64,000 bases of DNA from Ramlibacter ginsenosidimutans (GCF_042678185.1 NZ_JBHUDQ010000025.1); one strand, 5' to 3'; numbered from the stretch's first letter, positions 8,137-17,364 are shown. The notes: generated by a model not told the origin, from the letters alone. Numbers and translations are program-made.

Positions 8137-8180
8137 GCGGCGCCGTTCGCGCAGCGATCACAAGCGAGGGGGTCGTATGA
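8133..8180 (+). other. Bridging mini-ORF (15 codons) between ATPase and permease genes
   Basis: The sequence ATGA at 8133-8136 joins the LivF-like stop to a new start; the 15-codon frame ends with a TGA that overlaps the permease start (ATGA 8177-8180). The arrangement repeats the one at 7298-7414 and would allow termination-reinitiation across the 40-bp gap. It may also be chance; the peptide (MSGAVRAAITSEGVV) has no recognisable family. Confidence 0.3.
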
Positions 8181-9157
8181 ACCTCAAGGATCTGGACTGG
8201 AAGCCGCTGGCCCTCGTGCCGGTGCTGGCACTGCTCGTGCTGCCCTTCGTGGGCTCGCCCTCGACCTGGGTCACGCTCACGGTCGCGGGACTCGCGATGG
8301 GCATGATCATCTTCATCATCGCCTCGGGCCTGACGCTGGTGTTCGGGCTGATGGACGTCCTCAATTTCGGCCACGGCGTGTTCATCGCGCTGGGCGCCTT
8401 CGTCGCCACCAGCGTGCTCGGCGCGATGGGCGACTACACCGGGTCCGCCAGCCTGTGGCGCAACCTGCTGGCGGTGCTGCCCGCCATGGTGGTTGCGATG
8501 CTGGTCGCCGCCGCCGTCGGGCTCGCCTTCGAGCGCTTCATCGTGCGGCCGGTGTACGGCAACCACCTCAAGCAGATCCTGATCACCATGGGCGGGATGA
8601 TCATCGGCGAGGAGCTGATCAAGGTGATCTGGGGCCCGCAGCAGATCCCGCTGCCGCTGCCCGAGGGCATGCGCGGCAGCCTCTATTTCGGCGATGCCGC
8701 GGTGGAGAAGTACCGGCTCATCGCCGTGGTGGTGGGCGCGATCGTGTTCGGCGTGCTGCTGTGGACGCTCGCGCGCACCAAGATCGGCTTGCTGATCCGC
8801 GCCGGCGTGCAGGACCGCGAGATGGTGGAGTCGCTCGGCTACCGCATCCGCGTGCTGTTCGTCGGCGTGTTCGTGGTGGGCAGCGCGCTCGCGGGCCTGG
8901 GCGGCGTGATGTGGGGGTTGTACCAGCAGAACGTCGTGCCGCAGATGGGGGCGCAGGTGAACGTGCTGATCTTCATGGTGCTGATCATCGGCGGCCTGGG
9001 CTCCACGACCGGCGCGCTGGTCGGTGCGCTGCTGGTCGGCCTGATGGCCAACTACACCGGCTTTCTCGTGCCGAAGGCGGCGCTGTTCTCGAACATCCTG
9101 CTGATGATGGCCATCCTGCTGTGGCGGCCGCAAGGCGTCTACGCGCTCGCGAAGTGA
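8177..9157 (+). CDS. Branched-chain-type ABC transporter permease, LivH type
   Basis: 326 residues, very hydrophobic, about eight membrane segments. It carries the LivH-type pattern LTLVFGLMDVLNFGHGVFIALGAF near residues 50-75 and a cytoplasmic coupling stretch (REMVESLGYR) near residue 215. The start follows GAGGGGG. Together with the LivM-like permease 10 bp downstream it forms the inner-membrane channel of the transporter that begins at 5145. Confidence 0.9.
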   Translation: MNLKDLDWKPLALVPVLALLVLPFVGSPSTWVTLTVAGLAMGMIIFIIASGLTLVFGLMDVLNFGHGVFIALGAFVATSVLGAMGDYTGSASLWRNLLAVLPAMVVAMLVAAAVGLAFERFIVRPVYGNHLKQILITMGGMIIGEELIKVIWGPQQIPLPLPEGMRGSLYFGDAAVEKYRLIAVVVGAIVFGVLLWTLARTKIGLLIRAGVQDREMVESLGYRIRVLFVGVFVVGSALAGLGGVMWGLYQQNVVPQMGAQVNVLIFMVLIIGGLGSTTGALVGALLVGLMANYTGFLVPKAALFSNILLMMAILLWRPQGVYALAK

Positions 9158-9167
9158 AGGTGGCGCC

Positions 9168-10274
9168 ATGCTGAGCCGGCTCCTTTCCAACGACTATCCG
9201 CGCAGCCGCGTGCTCGCGGTCATCCTCGTCCTGCTGTTCGTGGCGCTCGCCCTGACGCCGTTCCTCATCCCGGGCGTGAAGGCGCTCAACGTCGCGGCCA
9301 AGATCCTCGTGTTCTTCGTGCTGGTGGCCAGCTTCGACCTGCTGCTGGGCTACACCGGCATCGTGAGCTTCGCGCACACGATGTTCTTCGGCATCGGCGC
9401 GTACGGCGTCGCCATCGCTTCGACGCGCATGGGCCCCGGCTGGTCTGCGCTGGCTCTCGGCACTGTCGCGGCGCTGGCACTGTCCTTCGTGCTGGCGCTC
9501 GCCATCGGGCTGTTCTCGCTGCGCGTGCGCGCCATCTTCTTCTCGATGATCACGCTGGCCTTCGCGGCGGCGTTCCAGACGCTCGCCTCGCAGCTGTCCG
9601 ACATCACGGGCGGCGAGGACGGCCTCACCTTCAAGATGCCGGAGCTGCTGTCTCCCAGCTACCAGTTCTCGGAGACGCCGCTGTTCGGCGTCTCGCTGGA
9701 CGGCCGGCTGCTCTGCTACTACCTGCTGTTCGTGCTGTGCATCGTGCTGTTCCTGGCGATGCTGCGCGTGGTGAACTCGCCGTTCGGGCGGGTGCTGCAG
9801 GCGATCCGCGAGAACGAGTTCCGCGCCGAGGCGATCGGCTACCGCGTCGTGGTGTACCGCACCGTGTCCAGCGTGCTCTCGGCGCTGTTCGCCACGCTCG
9901 CGGGCGCGATGCTCGCGATCTGGCTTCGCTACAACGGGCCGGACACCACCTTGTCCTTCGAAGTCATGCTCGACGTGCTGCTGATCGTCGTGATCGGCGG
10001 GATGGGCACCATCTACGGAGCGGCAATCGGCTCGGCCCTTTTCGTCGTCGCGCAAAGCTACCTGCAGGACCTGCTGCGGCTGGCGAGCGACGCCGTCGCG
10101 GGACTGCCCTGGCTGGCGGCCCTGCTGTCTCCCGACCGCTGGCTGTTGTGGCTGGGGGTGCTGTTCGTGCTGTCGGTGTACTACTTCCCGAGCGGCGTGG
10201 TGGGCCGGCTGCGCGAGCTGCAGCTGCCGCGCTCGGCGCGTCCGCGCGCCGCCAGGCCAGCGCAAACGACCTGA
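9168..10274 (+). CDS. Branched-chain-type ABC transporter permease, LivM type
   Basis: 368 residues with about ten predicted membrane segments. The conserved LivM start FDLLLGYTGIVSFAHTMFFGIGAYG appears near residues 55-80, and the coupling helix region VLQAIRENEFRAEAIGYR near residue 210. It is spaced 10 bp from the LivH-like gene and 10 bp from the hydrolase, so all belong to one operon. The C-terminal tail is basic, as is common in the family. Confidence 0.9.
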   Translation: MLSRLLSNDYPRSRVLAVILVLLFVALALTPFLIPGVKALNVAAKILVFFVLVASFDLLLGYTGIVSFAHTMFFGIGAYGVAIASTRMGPGWSALALGTVAALALSFVLALAIGLFSLRVRAIFFSMITLAFAAAFQTLASQLSDITGGEDGLTFKMPELLSPSYQFSETPLFGVSLDGRLLCYYLLFVLCIVLFLAMLRVVNSPFGRVLQAIRENEFRAEAIGYRVVVYRTVSSVLSALFATLAGAMLAIWLRYNGPDTTLSFEVMLDVLLIVVIGGMGTIYGAAIGSALFVVAQSYLQDLLRLASDAVAGLPWLAALLSPDRWLLWLGVLFVLSVYYFPSGVVGRLRELQLPRSARPRAARPAQTT

Positions 10275-10284
10275 GGGGACGGCG

Positions 10285-11178
10285 ATGGGATGCACTTCCA
10301 ATTACGTGAGCTGTGCCGGCCGCGAGATCCACTACACGGAGTGGGGCGGTGACAACGAGCCGACGGTGATCGCCTGGCATGGCCTCGCGCGCACCGGCCG
10401 CGACATGGACGAACTCGCGGAGTCCTTGTCCGATCGCTATCGCGTCATTTGTCCCGACACGATCGGCCGCGGCTACAGCCAGTGGAGTCCCGACCCGGGG
10501 CACGAATACCAGCTGGCGTTCTACGCGAAGATCGCCGCCGAACTGTTCGACCGGTTGGGCGTGGCACGCGCGCACTGGGTGGGCACGTCCATGGGCGGCG
10601 CGATCGGGACCGTCTGTGCATCGGGCCTCGTCGAGCCGGCGATGCAGCAGCGCATCGTGAGCCTGGTGCTGAACGACAACGCCCCGCGCCTCGCGCCCGC
10701 GGCCATAGCCCGGATCCGCAACTACGCAGGCAACCCGCCGACGTTTGCCACCGTGTCCGAGCTCGAAGCGTTCTTCCGCCAGGTGTACAAGCCCTACGGC
10801 TGGCTGTCGGACGCGCAATGGCGCCGCCTCGCGGAAACCTCGACGCGCCGGCTGCCGGATGGCCGCGTGACGCCGCACTACGACCCGGCGATGGTGCGGC
10901 AGTTCATCGACCACCCGGACGACTACGAGCTGTGGGCGCACTACGATCGCCTGCGCATTCCCGTGCTGCTGCTGCGGGGCGCCGACTCGGACCTGGTGCT
11001 GCCCGACGCCGCGGCGGAGATGATGAGGCGCGGTCCGGGGCGGCTGGGCCTCACGCGCGTGGTGGAGGTGCCGGGCTGCGGGCACGCGCCGGCGCTGAAT
11101 GTCCCGGAGCAGTTGGACATCGTGCGCGCCTTCATCGACCAGCAGGACCGGCGCGCACCGGCGCCTGGCGCAGCCTGA
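10285..11178 (+). CDS. Alpha/beta hydrolase, last gene of the Liv-type operon
   Basis: 297 residues with an alpha/beta-hydrolase core: oxyanion-hole HG in AWHGLARTG, nucleophile elbow GTSMGG with Ser102, acid in LLLRGADSDLVLP and catalytic His in PGCGHAPAL. The start ATG follows GAGGGGACGGCG. It sits 10 bp after the LivM-like permease and is convergent with hemH (7-bp gap). As the only catabolic-looking gene in the transporter operon it probably hydrolyses an ester, amide or lactone bond of the imported compound. The substrate is unknown. Confidence 0.88.
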   Translation: MGCTSNYVSCAGREIHYTEWGGDNEPTVIAWHGLARTGRDMDELAESLSDRYRVICPDTIGRGYSQWSPDPGHEYQLAFYAKIAAELFDRLGVARAHWVGTSMGGAIGTVCASGLVEPAMQQRIVSLVLNDNAPRLAPAAIARIRNYAGNPPTFATVSELEAFFRQVYKPYGWLSDAQWRRLAETSTRRLPDGRVTPHYDPAMVRQFIDHPDDYELWAHYDRLRIPVLLLRGADSDLVLPDAAAEMMRRGPGRLGLTRVVEVPGCGHAPALNVPEQLDIVRAFIDQQDRRAPAPGAA

Positions 11179-11185
11179 AGCGGGA

Positions 11186-12289
11186 CTAGCGAGCAGCGCC
11201 GAGAGCGACGGCGCGTTCCTTCTGAGTCGCGAGCTCGCGCGCGTCCGGCCCGGACTGTGTCGGCCAGCCCGCGAGGTGGTTCAGCGCGATCGCGCCCAGC
11301 GCGTGGATCCACTCGGTCTGGTCGTTGAGGCAGGGGATGTAGTGGAATTCCTGCCCGCCGGCGGCGAGGAAGGCCTGCCGCCCCTCGATCGCGATCTCCT
11401 CCAGCGTCTCGAGGCAGTCGCTCGTGAAGCCGGGGCAGAGCACGTCCACGCGTCGCTTGCCGTCGCGTGCCAGCGCCTTCAGCGTCGGCTCGGTCGCCGG
11501 CTCCAGCCACTTCGCCTTGCCGAACCGGGACTGGAAGCTGACCGTGTAGCCGCCAGGCTCGAGGCCGACCGTCTCCGCGAGCAGGCGCGCCGTCTTGCGG
11601 CACTCGCAGTGATAGGGATCGCCGAGATGCAGCGTGCGCTCGGGCACGCCATGGAAGCTCATGACCAGATGGTCGGGCCGGCCGTGTTCGCGCCAGTGAC
11701 GCTGGACGCCGTGGGCCAGCGCCTGGATGTAGCCGCGGTCGTCGTGGTAGCGGTTCACGAAGCGAAGCTCCGGCACGTGCCGGCGCGTCCGCGTCCACTG
11801 GGAGACGGCGTCGATCACGCTCGCTACCGTCGTGCCGGAATACTGCGGGTAAGCCGTGAGCACGAGGATGCGGTTGGCGCCCGCGTCGGCCAGCGCGTCC
11901 AGCTGGGTGGCAATCGACGGCTGGCCATAACGCATGGCATACGCAACGCGCACGCGATGGCCCTGTTCGCCCAGCCAGCCTTGCAGGCGCTTGGCCTGGC
12001 GTTCGGTCCACACCTTCAACGGCGAGCCTTCGGGCATCCAGATCGTGGCGTACTTGGCCGCGGACTTCGCCGAGCGCAAGGGCAGGATCAGGCCGTACAG
12101 GATCGGCAGCCACAGCACGCGTGGAATCTCCACCACGCGCGGGTCGGCCAGGAACTCCGCGAGATACGGACGCACGGCGGCGGCCGTCGGCGCTTCGGGC
12201 GTGCCCAGGTTGCACAGGAGGACGGCGGTGAACGGCGCCTGGCCGTGGGTGTGGGCCGGAGCAACAGTTGGGCGGGAAGCGGTCGGCAT
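11186..12289 (-). CDS. hemH: Ferrochelatase
   Basis: 367 residues. Ferrochelatase inserts ferrous iron into protoporphyrin IX, the last step of protohaem synthesis. Recognisable elements are VLLCNLGTPEAP at the N-terminus, the active-site segment MSFHGVPERTLHLGDPYHCEC with the metal-binding His, and VLCPGFTSDCLETLEEIAIEG near the C-terminus. The frame stays open far upstream, but the family start fits ATG 12289, only 18 bp from the divergent HAD gene start, so the two promoters must overlap the genes. It is convergent with the hydrolase operon. Confidence 0.95.
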   Translation of the reverse strand: MPTASRPTVAPAHTHGQAPFTAVLLCNLGTPEAPTAAAVRPYLAEFLADPRVVEIPRVLWLPILYGLILPLRSAKSAAKYATIWMPEGSPLKVWTERQAKRLQGWLGEQGHRVRVAYAMRYGQPSIATQLDALADAGANRILVLTAYPQYSGTTVASVIDAVSQWTRTRRHVPELRFVNRYHDDRGYIQALAHGVQRHWREHGRPDHLVMSFHGVPERTLHLGDPYHCECRKTARLLAETVGLEPGGYTVSFQSRFGKAKWLEPATEPTLKALARDGKRRVDVLCPGFTSDCLETLEEIAIEGRQAFLAAGGQEFHYIPCLNDQTEWIHALGAIALNHLAGWPTQSGPDARELATQKERAVALGAAR

Positions 12290-12307
12290 TGAGCTATTCT
12301 CGCCGCC

Positions 12308-13006
12308 ATGCTTGACCTGGAGAAAATCAAGGCCATCACCCTGGACCTGGACGACACGCTGTGGCCGATCTGGCCCACCATCGAGCGCGCGGAGAAGGCG
12401 CTGCTCGACTGGCTGGCGGAGCATGCGCCGATGACGTCGGCCTTGTTTGCCAATCCGGCGGCGCTGCGGGAGATCCGCGCCGAGATGAGCAGTTCGCGCC
12501 CGGACCTGAAGCACGACATGAGCGCGTTGCGGCGCGAATCCATTCGCCTCGCGCTGCATCGCGCAGGCGACGATCCGCTGCTCGCGGAGCCGGCCTTCGA
12601 GGTGTTCTTCGCCGAACGCCAGCGGGTCACGCTGTTCGAGGACGCCTTGCCGGCCCTCGAGATCCTGGCGGCGCGTTTTCCCCTGGTGGCGCTGTCGAAC
12701 GGCAATGCGGACGTGCAGCGCGTGGGCCTCGGGCGTTTCTTCCGGGCCGCCGTGTGCGCCCGCGACTTCGGCGTGGGCAAGCCCGATCCGCGCATCTTCC
12801 ATGCGGCGGCCGGTGCCGTCGACACGTTGCCGGAGTTCATCCTGCACGTCGGCGACGACGTAACGCTCGACGCGCTCGGTGCACTGAATGCCGGCATGCA
12901 GGCGGCCTGGTTGAACCGCTCGGACGCGCCGTGGCCGCACGAGCAGGAGCCGCACGTGACGCTCACGCACCTGGGCGAACTGGCCGACCTGTTCCGCCAG
13001 TCCTGA
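12308..13006 (+). CDS. HAD-superfamily hydrolase (phosphatase)
   Basis: 232 residues with the four HAD motifs: DLDDTLW (nucleophile Asp17), LVALSNGNAD, the Lys of GVGKPDPRIF and the acidic pair in HVGDDVTLDALGA. The helical cap between motifs I and II fits subclass I. Similar proteins (YigB-like) dephosphorylate sugar phosphates and the flavin precursor 5-amino-6-ribitylamino-uracil phosphate, but this one has no diagnostic context. The start at 12308 is 18 bp from the divergent hemH start. Confidence 0.85.
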   Translation: MLDLEKIKAITLDLDDTLWPIWPTIERAEKALLDWLAEHAPMTSALFANPAALREIRAEMSSSRPDLKHDMSALRRESIRLALHRAGDDPLLAEPAFEVFFAERQRVTLFEDALPALEILAARFPLVALSNGNADVQRVGLGRFFRAAVCARDFGVGKPDPRIFHAAAGAVDTLPEFILHVGDDVTLDALGALNAGMQAAWLNRSDAPWPHEQEPHVTLTHLGELADLFRQS

Positions 13007-13069
13007 CGTTCACTGGAGTACCTTCGTGCTGCGCACTGCGGTATTCGCCCTTGGGGCGACCCGGCGGGC

Positions 13070-14353
13070 TCAGTCGCTGGCGGGCAGCCCGCGCGCGACG
13101 GCGAATCCGGAGCGCACCGCGCCCTCCAGCGTCGCCGGATACGGGCCCTCGATGTAGTCACCGCAGGCCCAGAGTCCCGCAGCAATGCGCGCCTGCGGAC
13201 GGCGCAGCCCAGGAACACAGGCGAAGGTGGCGCGCTTCTCCACCACCGTCTGCAGCGGCTGCACCCGCCAGCCCAGGGCGGCCGCCTGCTGCAGCACCTC
13301 GGCTTCCAGCACCGACTTCTCGCGCGCACTGGCACTGGCGACGAACGCGAGCAGCCCGGGCGGTCCGCCAAGCTGGCCGCGGTCGAAGACGAACTGCGCG
13401 GGCGCGCCGGGGCCGCTGCGCAGCGCGAGCATCGGCAGCGGCAGGCGCGGGCCGCCCAGGGTGTACACGGTGGTGATCGCCTCGAAGGCGAGGGCGCGCG
13501 CAGTCGAAGCCCAGTCGCTCGCCGCCGGGACGGCCTCTTCGACCAGGCGCGCCGCTTCGGGCGCCGGTGTCGCGAGCACGACCTGCGCGAACGGCTCTCC
13601 GTCGACCGACCAGCCTGCGTCCGCGCGCTGCAACTGGCCCACGCGCTGGCCGATGCGCAGTTCCGTCCCGTGTTCCGCGAGCCAGGCTACGGCGGCTTCG
13701 GGCAAGACGCGTCCGAGGTCCTGCCGCGGCAGGAGCAGGTTGGACGCGCCCCAGCCGCGGTAGCCGGCTCCGAACAAGGCGTCGCGCAGCACGCGCAGGA
13801 ACACGGCGGCGCTCGCGCGATCGGCCGGCGTGTTCAGCGCGGCCACGCAAAGCGGCTCGACCAGTTCTGCGCGCACGCGCGGCGCGAGACCGCGCGTGAG
13901 CTGTGCGACCGTCCACGCGGGATCGCAGCGAAAGCCGGCGAGTCGCCAGCCGAGCGCCGCTCGCAGCAGCGACAGGCGCTCGCTCCAGCCCCAGCCCGGC
14001 ACGCGCACGATGCCCAGCAGCGCGTCCCACGGGGCCGCGCACGCGGGCAGCTGCAGGCCGTCTCCGGCCGCATCCTGCAGCACGAGCGGCAGGCGCAGCA
14101 AGGCCTCGGCGGGATCGATGCCCACGGTTTCCATCAGTGCGAGCGTCTCGACGTAAGCGCCGATCAGGATGTGCTGTCCGTTGTCGAGGAGCGCCGTGCC
14201 GCCTTCGGGCAGGGACACCACCAGGCTGCGCGCGCGGCCGCCGAGGCTTCGTGCCGCCTCGAACACAGTCACGTTCCAGCCGGCGCGCGTGGCGGCGACG
14301 GCTGCGGCGAGCCCGCCCCAGCCGGCACCGATGACGGCAAGGCGGCGGCTCAC
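13070..14353 (-). CDS. hpnE: Hydroxysqualene dehydroxylase HpnE (FAD-dependent)
   Basis: 427 residues. An N-terminal FAD dinucleotide fold (VIGAGWGGLAAAVAATRAG, then GGRARS) and the C-terminal GDYIEGPYPATLEGAVRSG motif are typical of the squalene-associated amine-oxidase-like HpnE, which converts hydroxysqualene to squalene. The start is GTG 14353, overlapping the hpnD stop as GTGA (14350-14353). It is the third gene of the hpnCDE operon. No squalene-hopene cyclase is in the window, so the end product (hopanoids or other) must be encoded elsewhere. Confidence 0.92.
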   Translation of the reverse strand: MSRRLAVIGAGWGGLAAAVAATRAGWNVTVFEAARSLGGRARSLVVSLPEGGTALLDNGQHILIGAYVETLALMETVGIDPAEALLRLPLVLQDAAGDGLQLPACAAPWDALLGIVRVPGWGWSERLSLLRAALGWRLAGFRCDPAWTVAQLTRGLAPRVRAELVEPLCVAALNTPADRASAAVFLRVLRDALFGAGYRGWGASNLLLPRQDLGRVLPEAAVAWLAEHGTELRIGQRVGQLQRADAGWSVDGEPFAQVVLATPAPEAARLVEEAVPAASDWASTARALAFEAITTVYTLGGPRLPLPMLALRSGPGAPAQFVFDRGQLGGPPGLLAFVASASAREKSVLEAEVLQQAAALGWRVQPLQTVVEKRATFACVPGLRRPQARIAAGLWACGDYIEGPYPATLEGAVRSGFAVARGLPASD

Positions 14354-15189
14354 ATGCGGCCCAAGGCTTGCACCTTCCAGGCCAGCCACAGCTTGCGCAC
14401 CGGAGTAAGGCTGATGCGTTGGTGCAGCACCTGGAAGTCCTCGGCCTCGATCTCGCGCAGCAGGGTGCGGTAGATGCTGGCCATCATCAGGCCGGGCTTC
14501 TGCGCGCGCCGGTCCGCATCCGGCAGCAGCGCCAGCGCTTCGTCGTAGATCGCCTGCGCGCGCTGCGCCTGGAAGCGCATGAGGGCGACGAACCGGTCCG
14601 AGTGCTTGCGCTGCAGGATCTCGTGCGCCTTCACGTCGAAGCGCTGCAACTCGTCGACCGGCAGGTAGATGCGTCCGCGCATCGCATCCTCGCCGACGTC
14701 GCGGATGATGTTGGTGAGCTGGAACGCAAGCCCCAGCTTGTTCGCATAGTCGGCGGTCACCGGCTGCGTCTGGCCGAAGATGCGCGCCGACACCTGGCCG
14801 ACCACGCCGGCGACGAGATGGCAGTAGCGCTGCAGTCCGGTGAAGTCCAGGTACCGGGTCTGGTCCAGGTCCATCTGGCAGCCGCGGATCACGTCCTGCA
14901 ACTGCTCCTGCTGGATCCCGTACGCCGGGACGCTGGGCATGAGCGCCTGCATCACCGGGTGCGAGGGCTGCCCCGCGAAGGACTGCGCCACTTCCGATTG
15001 CCACCACGCCAGCTTGGTGCGGGCGATCCCCGGGTCGCTCACCTCGTCGACGACGTCGTCGACTTCGCGGCAGAACGCATAGAAAGCGGTGATCGCTGCG
15101 CGCCGTGCCGGCGGCAGGAAGAGGAAGGCGTAATAGAAGCTGCTGCCGGAGGCGGCGGCCTTTTGCTGGACGTACTGTTCCGGGGTCAT
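14350..15189 (-). CDS. hpnD: Presqualene diphosphate synthase HpnD
   Basis: 279 residues. It begins MTPEQYVQQKAAASGSSFYY and carries both Asp-rich prenyl-diphosphate motifs (FCREVDDVVDEV and NIIRDVGEDAMRGRIYLP) of trans-isoprenyl diphosphate synthases of the squalene/phytoene type. HpnD condenses two farnesyl diphosphates to presqualene diphosphate. ATG 15189 gives the usual length; a GTG at 15213, overlapping the hpnC stop as GTGA, is an alternative start adding 8 residues and matching the hpnD/hpnE junction. Confidence 0.93.
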   Translation of the reverse strand: MTPEQYVQQKAAASGSSFYYAFLFLPPARRAAITAFYAFCREVDDVVDEVSDPGIARTKLAWWQSEVAQSFAGQPSHPVMQALMPSVPAYGIQQEQLQDVIRGCQMDLDQTRYLDFTGLQRYCHLVAGVVGQVSARIFGQTQPVTADYANKLGLAFQLTNIIRDVGEDAMRGRIYLPVDELQRFDVKAHEILQRKHSDRFVALMRFQAQRAQAIYDEALALLPDADRRAQKPGLMMASIYRTLLREIEAEDFQVLHQRISLTPVRKLWLAWKVQALGRM

Positions 15190-15209
15190 GTTCTCGTTCA
15201 GGGCGATTC

Positions 15210-16100
15210 TCACATCCGTGCCGCGCGCCACAGCATGGCCGGTGCGTCGATGAGGCCGACGGCGGGCCGGTGTTGCAGCGTCCGCCATTGCAGCCGCTCG
15301 ATGCGATGCAGGATGCGCAGCCCGCCCTGCACGACGAAGCGCAGCTCCCAACCAGCGCGCCCAGGGACGCGGTGCACCAGGGGCGCCCCCGCGAGCATCA
15401 GCGCGCGCGCCCAGTCCGAGAGATCGCGCAGCAGCGCCGGCGCGTTCGGGTGCGCGGGCCAGCTGGCGGGATCTGCGGGATCGAGTCCGTGCCGCCGGCA
15501 ATCCTCCGCGGGCAGGTAGTAGCGGCCGCGGCGCAGGTCCAGGCCTGCGTCCTGCCAGAAGTTGATCAACTGCAGCGCCGAACAGATCGCATCGCTCTCG
15601 GCCAGCGCGACCGGGCTCGTGACTCCGTAGAGATGCAGCAGCAGCCGGCCGACTGGATTCGCGGAGCGGCGGCAGTACTCCAGCAGTTCGGCGCGATCCG
15701 CGTAGCCCGCGCGATCGCGCGTTTTCTCCACGTCCTGCCGGAACGCATCGAGCAGGTCGTACAGCGGCTGGGCGGGTAAATCGAAAGTTGTCGCGGCGCG
15801 GCCCAGCGGCCCGAACACGTGCGGCCATCGGCCGGACCCGGTGTTGTCCTGGAGGCACGCATGCAGGTCGTTTCTGTATGTAAGCAGGTCGGCGAGCCGG
15901 TCACCCGCTGTTGCGCTTCCCTCATCCGCGATATCGTCAGCCGTACGCGCAAACCAGTAGATCGCCGCGACCGGCGCCCGCAGGCGAGGCGGGCAGAGCC
16001 AGGAGGCAACGGGGAAATTTTCGTAGTGGTCGACCGGGCGGTGCCGATCGTCGGGGCAGGAGCTCACGTCCGGATTGTCGCTTGACAGCTCTGCGGCCAT
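15210..16100 (-). CDS. hpnC: Hydroxysqualene synthase HpnC
   Basis: 296 residues of the squalene/phytoene synthase family. The first Asp-rich motif is ARTADDIADEG and the second is LINFWQDAGLDLRRGRYYLP. HpnC converts presqualene diphosphate to hydroxysqualene. It is the first gene of hpnCDE, divergent from an RND efflux operon with 84 bp between the start codons. The N-terminus up to about residue 22 is poorly conserved and acidic. Confidence 0.92.
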   Translation of the reverse strand: MAAELSSDNPDVSSCPDDRHRPVDHYENFPVASWLCPPRLRAPVAAIYWFARTADDIADEGSATAGDRLADLLTYRNDLHACLQDNTGSGRWPHVFGPLGRAATTFDLPAQPLYDLLDAFRQDVEKTRDRAGYADRAELLEYCRRSANPVGRLLLHLYGVTSPVALAESDAICSALQLINFWQDAGLDLRRGRYYLPAEDCRRHGLDPADPASWPAHPNAPALLRDLSDWARALMLAGAPLVHRVPGRAGWELRFVVQGGLRILHRIERLQWRTLQHRPAVGLIDAPAMLWRAARM

Positions 16101-16110
16101 TTCCTAGATT

Positions 16111-16130
16111 ACTAACCAGTCAGTCATTAG
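16111..16130. promoter_or_regulatory. TetR-type operator candidate between hpnC and the RND operon
   Basis: ACTAACCAGTCAGTCATTAG is the only AT-rich stretch of the 84-bp divergent region and resembles TetR/AcrR operators of the TGACTGACTGGTTAG class found before RND pumps. Outer arms CTAA/TTAG are symmetric. No tetR gene is next to it in this window. The call rests on resemblance only. Confidence 0.4.
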
Positions 16131-16184
16131 CCTTGTGCGGCGCAGCAGTACGCGAACGCTGGCTCCGACCCCACCTCCATCGCC

Positions 16185-17357
16185 ATGGCCATCTTCGCCC
16201 CCACCCGTTTCGCGCCGAGCGCCGCCCTGTTGCTCGCGCTCGCCCTGGCCGGCTGCTCGCGCACTGACGCGCCGCCGGAACCGATCCGCGCCGTCAAGGT
16301 GATGACCATCAGTGCTTCCACGATGGAGTCCCGCTACGAGTTCTCGGGCGAGGTGCGCCCGCGGGTCGAGTCGCGCCTGGGTTTTCGCGTGGGCGGCAAG
16401 ATCACGCAGCGGGAGGTCGAGGTCGGACAGCACGTTGCCGCTGGCACGGTACTGGCGCAACTCGATCCCCAGGACTTCCGGCTCGCCGCGGATGCTGCAC
16501 GCGCGCAGGTCGCCGCTGCCCGCACGAACCGTGACCTGGCGGCCGCGGATTACCAGCGCTACCGCCAACTGCGCGAACAGAACTTCATCAGCGGCGCGGA
16601 CCTGGAGCGCCGCGAATCGACGTTGAAGGCTGCGCAGGCGCAGCTTGAACAGGCGCAGGCCCAGCTCGCGTCGCAAGGCAACCAGGCGGGCTACACGAGG
16701 CTCGTCGCCGATGTCTCCGGCGTGGTCACGGCGGTGGAAGCGGAAGTGGGCCAGGTCGTGGCCGCGGGAACCCCGGTCGTGCGCATTGCCGCCGACGGGC
16801 CGCGGGACGTGGTGTTCTCGGTGCCCGAGGACAAGGTCGTCAACGTGCGCACCGGCACCGAGGTGACGGTGCGGCAATGGGCGAGCGACGAGACGCTCGC
16901 CGGCCGCATCCGCGAGGTGGCGGCGAGCGCCGACCCGGTGACGCGGACCTATCCGGTGAAGGTGTCGCTCGAGACCGCGGGGCCGCCCCTGGGCGCGACG
17001 GTCACGGTGCTGCCGCTGGTGCTGGAGCACGCGGGCATGCCGGTGATCAAGATCCCCACCAGCGCACTGCGCCAGGAAGGCCAGGGATCGGCGGTGTGGG
17101 TGCTTGACCGGGCGAGCATGACGGTGAGGTCGCAGCCGGTGCAGATCGCGACGGCGGACGGCAACGATGCGGTGATCGCCGCGGGCCTGCAACCGGGGAT
17201 GGTCATCGTCTCCGCCGGGGTCCATGTGCTTTCGCAGGGCCAGAAGGTCACGCTGTGGCACGAGAAGACCTCCGAGCTGCCCGCCGTCGCGGCGCAGGAT
17301 CCGGGCCAGCCCGTGGCCGGCGCTGCGCAGGCCGCGACCTTGCCCGCTACGCGCTGA
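16185..17357 (+). CDS. RND efflux periplasmic adaptor (membrane fusion) lipoprotein
   Basis: 390 residues. The lipoprotein signal LALALAGC puts the lipidated Cys near residue 23. A biotinyl-lipoyl-like hairpin follows (FRVGGKITQREVEVGQHVAAGTVLAQLDP), then a long alpha-helical coiled coil (about residues 100-165), the second lipoyl half (ADVSGVVTAVEAEVGQVVAAGTPV) and beta-barrel domains. It links the inner-membrane RND pump encoded 7 bp downstream to an outer-membrane channel; no TolC-like gene follows. The substrate is unknown. Confidence 0.92.
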   Translation: MAIFAPTRFAPSAALLLALALAGCSRTDAPPEPIRAVKVMTISASTMESRYEFSGEVRPRVESRLGFRVGGKITQREVEVGQHVAAGTVLAQLDPQDFRLAADAARAQVAAARTNRDLAAADYQRYRQLREQNFISGADLERRESTLKAAQAQLEQAQAQLASQGNQAGYTRLVADVSGVVTAVEAEVGQVVAAGTPVVRIAADGPRDVVFSVPEDKVVNVRTGTEVTVRQWASDETLAGRIREVAASADPVTRTYPVKVSLETAGPPLGATVTVLPLVLEHAGMPVIKIPTSALRQEGQGSAVWVLDRASMTVRSQPVQIATADGNDAVIAAGLQPGMVIVSAGVHVLSQGQKVTLWHEKTSELPAVAAQDPGQPVAGAAQAATLPATR

Positions 17358-17364
17358 GCTGCCG

